DNA from: Candidatus Latescibacterota bacterium
Lineage (GTDB): Bacteria; Latescibacterota; UBA2968
Reading direction: 5' to 3'
Length of the DNA stretch: 64,000 bases
Assembly (NCBI GenBank): GCA_022824945.1
Contig: JAJDYX010000012.1
Span: 1-64,000, forward strand
Part shown: positions 61,319 to 64,000 of the stretch, piece after piece
Numbering within the stretch: position 1 is the first letter of the stretch
Layout of the letters: every line of letters begins with the position of its first letter
Notes under the pieces: model-generated
The model's database searches: none
Seen by the model: only the letters and a program-made list of their open reading frames with translations
Told to the model about the DNA's origin: nothing
Position numbers and translations under genes: made by a program

Positions 61319-61342
61319 CGGTTAGGGGTTAGGGGTTAGGGG
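61319..61342 (+). repeat. TTAGGGG heptamer repeat between dsrM and dsrK
   Basis: Three tandem TTAGGGG units preceded by GG give GGTTAGGGGTTAGGGG and one more copy. The G runs could form a G-quadruplex on the plus strand; the mRNA strand carries CCCCTAA. The dsrM stop codon lies in the repeat. Confidence 0.9.
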
Positions 61343-62139
61343 CTTTCATCCTGTCCATCCTTTAATCCTGAAAATCCTGATCCAAATTCCCCCGCAAATG
61401 TATCGGATGTGCCCAGAAATTCGCGGCTCAAAAAAATCCCGCCCAGATGTAATAGATGGGAGAATGGGATCACAATCAACAAGAGCTGTACAGCGAGCAT
61501 GTGCAACACAAAAATGTGTGGCACTTCAATGACTGCCGCTGTGCCCGTCGATAGGCCAGATACATAGTGGCGCAAGGTTTCGGATGACACGCCACCGTCT
61601 AATACGACGAGAAATGCTGTCGCAGAAAAAAACAGGAGGATGAACTCCGCCAGATAGTCCCGGAAGTCCGTAATTTCCCGCACGCGCTGAACAATTATGC
61701 GACGCAGCAACAAATAAGTACCCGACACAGTCATCAATCCACTGCCGATCAATGCGATGTGCAGACAGATCGGATCCAGGTCGGGCGGCAAAATTACGCG
61801 GACGTGGGCAGCAATTACCAGGAGCAGCCCCAAATGGAGCGACCAGGAACCCAGCCATAGCACTTTGTCGCGCTTATAGAGACCGGTAAAAAAAACAAAG
61901 CCCTTTATCGCGCGCTTCCATTCTGTACTTTGTGAGCGCGATCCGGGAAAAATATGAATGGTTGGACGGTACTGCTGCTTCCACACGCCATATACAGATC
62001 CTCTGGCTCGTGGCAATAGCTTGAGCGCGGGGTTGTAAAACCGCATCCATACCCATATTCGCACGCTCAACATGATGAGATAGAAGGGGACTGCGAGATA
62101 GGGCAGGCGATACAGGACAAAAAATTCAAAACCATTCAT
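61336..62139 (-). CDS. dsrM: DsrM-like respiratory membrane subunit (nitrate reductase gamma family)
   Basis: This protein has 267 residues from ATG 62139; a TTG eight codons earlier is open. It has five to six helices with histidines suited to haem b (SWSLHLGLLLVIAAHVRVIL, IFVLHMLAVQLLLIVIPFSHLLHLGG), as in NarI/DsrM/HmeC quinol-oxidising subunits. The last residues (SGFSGLKDGQDESP) derive from a repeat at 61347. It begins 12 bp after the nitroreductase stop and is followed by dsrK. It should feed quinol electrons to the Fe-S subunit. Confidence 0.82.
   Translation of the reverse strand: MNGFEFFVLYRLPYLAVPFYLIMLSVRIWVWMRFYNPALKLLPRARGSVYGVWKQQYRPTIHIFPGSRSQSTEWKRAIKGFVFFTGLYKRDKVLWLGSWSLHLGLLLVIAAHVRVILPPDLDPICLHIALIGSGLMTVSGTYLLLRRIIVQRVREITDFRDYLAEFILLFFSATAFLVVLDGGVSSETLRHYVSGLSTGTAAVIEVPHIFVLHMLAVQLLLIVIPFSHLLHLGGIFLSREFLGTSDTFAGEFGSGFSGLKDGQDESP
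61347..61384 (+). repeat. 9-bp repeat TCATCCTGT/AATCCTGAA inside the dsrM 3' end
   Basis: Four consecutive 9-bp units (TCATCCTGT, CCATCCTTT, AATCCTGAA, AATCCTGAT) encode the C-terminal residues of the DsrM-like protein on the other strand. They are related in period and ATCC core to the TCATCCGCG family. Confidence 0.7.
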
Positions 62140-62150
62140 GGTTAGCGGAG

Positions 62151-62720
62151 TCAATCTGTCCAACTCAGCACTTCTTCGAGGGGTTTTCGCCTCGGTTCTG
62201 GAATTTCATCGGGATATCCGGTGTAGAAAAATCCGATGATGTATTCGTTCTCGGTATCTACACCCAACAATTTGTAGGTGTTTTCTTCCAGTGTAATCGG
62301 CCCTGTGCTCCACTGCATGCCAACCCCTTCTGCCCAGGCAGCCAACTGAACATTTTGCATGGCGCAACACGCGGCTGCATAATCTTCTCGGTTCTTGATT
62401 TCATCACCATCTTGCAAACACGCCACCGCAATAATTGTGGGCTTTGACATGAACTTGGCATAACCGGCTTCTTTTAATATTCGCCTGGCCTCATCACTCG
62501 CACCTTCAGCCGCTTTATCCTCCTGAATTTCGCTGTAGCGTTGCGCCAGTATTTCTTTGGTCTCTTCTCCCAGAACTACAAATCGCCAGGGTTCTGTCAA
62601 ATGGTGATTGGGTGCCCAAAGGCCGGCTTCAAAAATTTTTTCAATCACATCTTTGGGCACACCACCCGGTTTGAACTTAAAAATTGTGCGCCGCGTGTGA
62701 ATAGCTTCCAAAACGTCCAT
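62151..62720 (-). CDS. Nitroreductase family FMN oxidoreductase
   Basis: This 189-residue protein begins MDVLEAIHTRRTIFKFKPGG, the FMN phosphate-binding R-R start, followed by FEAGLWAPNHHLTEPWRFVV and the late YKLLGVDTENEYIIGFFYTG. It reduces nitro compounds, quinones or flavins with NAD(P)H, depending on the member. AGGAGG eight bases before ATG 62720 decides the start. First gene of the minus-strand operon with dsrM, dsrK, a desulfurase and dsrC. Promoter-like TTGATT/TATACA (62792-62766) is weak. Confidence 0.88.
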   Translation of the reverse strand: MDVLEAIHTRRTIFKFKPGGVPKDVIEKIFEAGLWAPNHHLTEPWRFVVLGEETKEILAQRYSEIQEDKAAEGASDEARRILKEAGYAKFMSKPTIIAVACLQDGDEIKNREDYAAACCAMQNVQLAAWAEGVGMQWSTGPITLEENTYKLLGVDTENEYIIGFFYTGYPDEIPEPRRKPLEEVLSWTD

Positions 62721-62808
62721 TGTTTTCCTCCTGTTGGGTTTCGGTAAAAATGAAATGTACATCAATGTATATAACAATTTCAGACAAATCAAGTTTTGGC
62801 ATCATAAA

Positions 62809-62843
62809 AAAAGCCTCTGAAGCGCGTGTCTTCAGAGGCTTTT
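62809..62843 (-). terminator. Terminator of the sigma-factor gene
   Basis: A 14-bp perfect stem (AAAAGCCTCTGAAG with CTTCAGAGGCTTTT) and 7-base loop lies 21 bp after the sigma stop. On the minus strand it is followed by seven Ts. Confidence 0.92.
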
Positions 62844-62864
62844 CATTTTTTATCAGATAATACG

Positions 62865-63713
62865 TTAGCCAGCTTCTGCATACGCGATGAGTTTGCGCCC
62901 TCGAGAGGGGTGACGCAATTTGCGGAGGGCTTTTTCTTTAATTTGGCGCACGCGCTCGCGCGTGAGGTTATATTTATTGGCTATGGCCTGAAGTGTCCAA
63001 CTGGAGCCATCGAGGCCGAAATAGAGACGAATGACATCGGCTTCACGATTATCCAGGGTATGGAGCAGATCGTTGACTTCATCTCGCAGGGCATTCTGAA
63101 ACATTGCAGCATCTGGTGGGGCCTGGTCTTTGTCGGGCATCAAATCGATGAGGGTTGTATCTTCGTCATGAATTGGTTTGTCCAAAGAAAATACGATCGG
63201 GCTGTGAGACAGTATATCGCTGACCTGATCTTCGGTGATGTGAAATTCATTGGCGATTTCTGTCTCTGTGGGCATGCGGCCTTCATTGCATTGATACTGG
63301 TCGCTGAAATTTTTAATCCGACGTAGCAGATCCAGTCGGTTGATGGGCAAACGGATCATACGCCCTTGCTCGGCGAGCGTTTGTAAAATAGATTGGCGAA
63401 TCCACCAGACGGCATAAGAAATAAATTTAAAACCGCGCGTTTCATCAAAGCGTTCGGTAGCTGTGATGAGTCCCACATTGCCAGCGCTGATCAAATCGGC
63501 CAGGGCTACGCCTTGATTGCGGTATTTCAGAGCCACGTTGACCACAAAACGCAAGTTGGCGTTGATCAGACGATTGCGTGCTTTGAGGTCACCGCGCTTC
63601 ATTTTGACGGCGAGATCAAATTCTTCTGCTGCAGAGAGGGGATGAGAATGGGAGAGTTCTTTGAGATAGTGTTCGAGGCTGGTATCTGATTGTTTGGATG
63701 AGGTATTGACCAT
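62865..63713 (-). CDS. Sigma-70 family RNA polymerase sigma factor (group 1/2-like)
   Basis: This 282-residue protein has region 1.2 SLEHYLKELSHSHPLSAAEE, region 2 with NLRFVVNVALKYRNQGVAL and FDETRGFKFISYAVWWIRQS, region 3 with RRIKNFSDQYQCNEG, and region 4 ending WTLQAIANKYNLTRERVRQI. The 2.4 helix FISYAVWWIRQSI matches housekeeping recognition of -10 TATAAT. No large non-conserved insert, so it resembles a short RpoD/RpoS. AAGGAG seven bases upstream. Confidence 0.92.
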   Translation of the reverse strand: MVNTSSKQSDTSLEHYLKELSHSHPLSAAEEFDLAVKMKRGDLKARNRLINANLRFVVNVALKYRNQGVALADLISAGNVGLITATERFDETRGFKFISYAVWWIRQSILQTLAEQGRMIRLPINRLDLLRRIKNFSDQYQCNEGRMPTETEIANEFHITEDQVSDILSHSPIVFSLDKPIHDEDTTLIDLMPDKDQAPPDAAMFQNALRDEVNDLLHTLDNREADVIRLYFGLDGSSWTLQAIANKYNLTRERVRQIKEKALRKLRHPSRGRKLIAYAEAG

Positions 63714-63812
63714 AACCCAACTCCTTGATGAACGGGACGTAAAATAATAACACCGGAAAATAAGGTATTATTGTTTCTTATGTATTAAGTGCGAGTGAAG
63801 ATTGGGTTACAA

Positions 63813-64000
63813 TCAAATGGAGAAAGAAAAAATAAAAAAAATTGATTTGGGTGTCTTTAATTGCTGCGGCAAAAGTCGAATTTTCGGCTCGCCATCGGCA
63901 TTACCACGTCCAAATCGAAATGTTCGGGCACGTTCCACCGACATCAGCCCATCTAAAAATCCGACGGAAGCTCCAACCGTTCCGCCCAATAGAGTACCGA
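63813..64000 (-). CDS. Partial hypothetical protein, C-terminal part (runs off window)
   Basis: The minus strand is open from the right edge to TGA 63813-63815, about 62 codons. The start of the visible part, GTLLGGTVGASVGFLDGLMS, is a small-residue helix of glycine-zipper style, then a basic region (RARTFRFGRG). Product unknown; the beginning lies outside the window. Upstream of the sigma gene, the gap 63714-63812 is AT-rich and holds its promoter region. Confidence 0.5.
   Translation of the reverse strand, partial: GTLLGGTVGASVGFLDGLMSVERARTFRFGRGNADGEPKIRLLPQQLKTPKSIFFIFSFSI

Overview
The window reads as ordinary bacterial DNA: tightly packed genes, Shine-Dalgarno sites, Rho-independent terminators, one tRNA and no introns. 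The mix is typical of large genomes from uncultured soil or marine phyla such as Candidatus Latescibacterota or Poribacteria: several phytanoyl-CoA-dioxygenase-like enzymes, Gfo/Idh/MocA oxidoreductases, a heparinase II/III-like lyase, OPT-like membrane proteins, futalosine-type menaquinone genes and a UGA-interrupted redoxin. The phylum is an inference from gene content, not from a marker gene.

Layout. 1-923: the end of an IS3-like element next to an AT-rich gene of unknown function. 1150-5200: a palindrome pair followed by an overlapping operon of a truncated membrane protein, a tyrosine recombinase fused to an AAA ATPase and membrane anchor, a YdjM-like membrane hydrolase and an HlyD-like adaptor. 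This is the most unusual gene set here. 5283-6261: an FGE-like protein and tRNA-Phe. 6476-15443: a three-gene membrane cassette in which two OPT-like transporters flank a 1505-residue fusion of a degenerate M28 peptidase with an FtsX-type permease. 15518-24463: catabolic enzymes (epimerase, amidohydrolase, PHP phosphoesterase, alpha/beta hydrolase, MDR dehydrogenase, Gfo/Idh/MocA), interrupted by a toxin-antitoxin insertion flanked by 41-bp direct repeats.

24508-36804: housekeeping genes (a DapF homologue lacking both catalytic cysteines, dusB, larB, a sulfite-oxidase-like enzyme) interleaved with defence and stability modules: two ATPase/nuclease-like pairs, orphan antitoxins and a MazF-type pair. 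37038-44045: a sodium:solute symporter, a DUF6174-like lipoprotein, a DmpA-family peptidase and a GT2 / radical SAM / GT2 operon. 44336-49195: a TlpA-like lipoprotein, a nucleoside deaminase, an orphan adenine-type DNA methyltransferase with a near-perfect promoter, a selenocysteine-type redoxin and an MFS transporter.

49197-54967: a polysaccharide/sugar cluster (heparinase-like lyase, oxidoreductase, dioxygenase, metallophosphoesterase). 54978-58426: mqnB and mqnD for menaquinone, a MauE/thioredoxin fusion and a beta-hydroxyacid dehydrogenase. 58433-62720, minus strand: nitroreductase, dsrM-like, dsrK-like, cysteine desulfurase and a true dsrC with both C-terminal cysteines, with no dsrAB in view. 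This suggests a quinone-linked sulfur-relay module. 62865-63713: a primary-like sigma factor. Short 9-bp and 7-bp tandem repeats recur through the window and in places form part of coding sequence.
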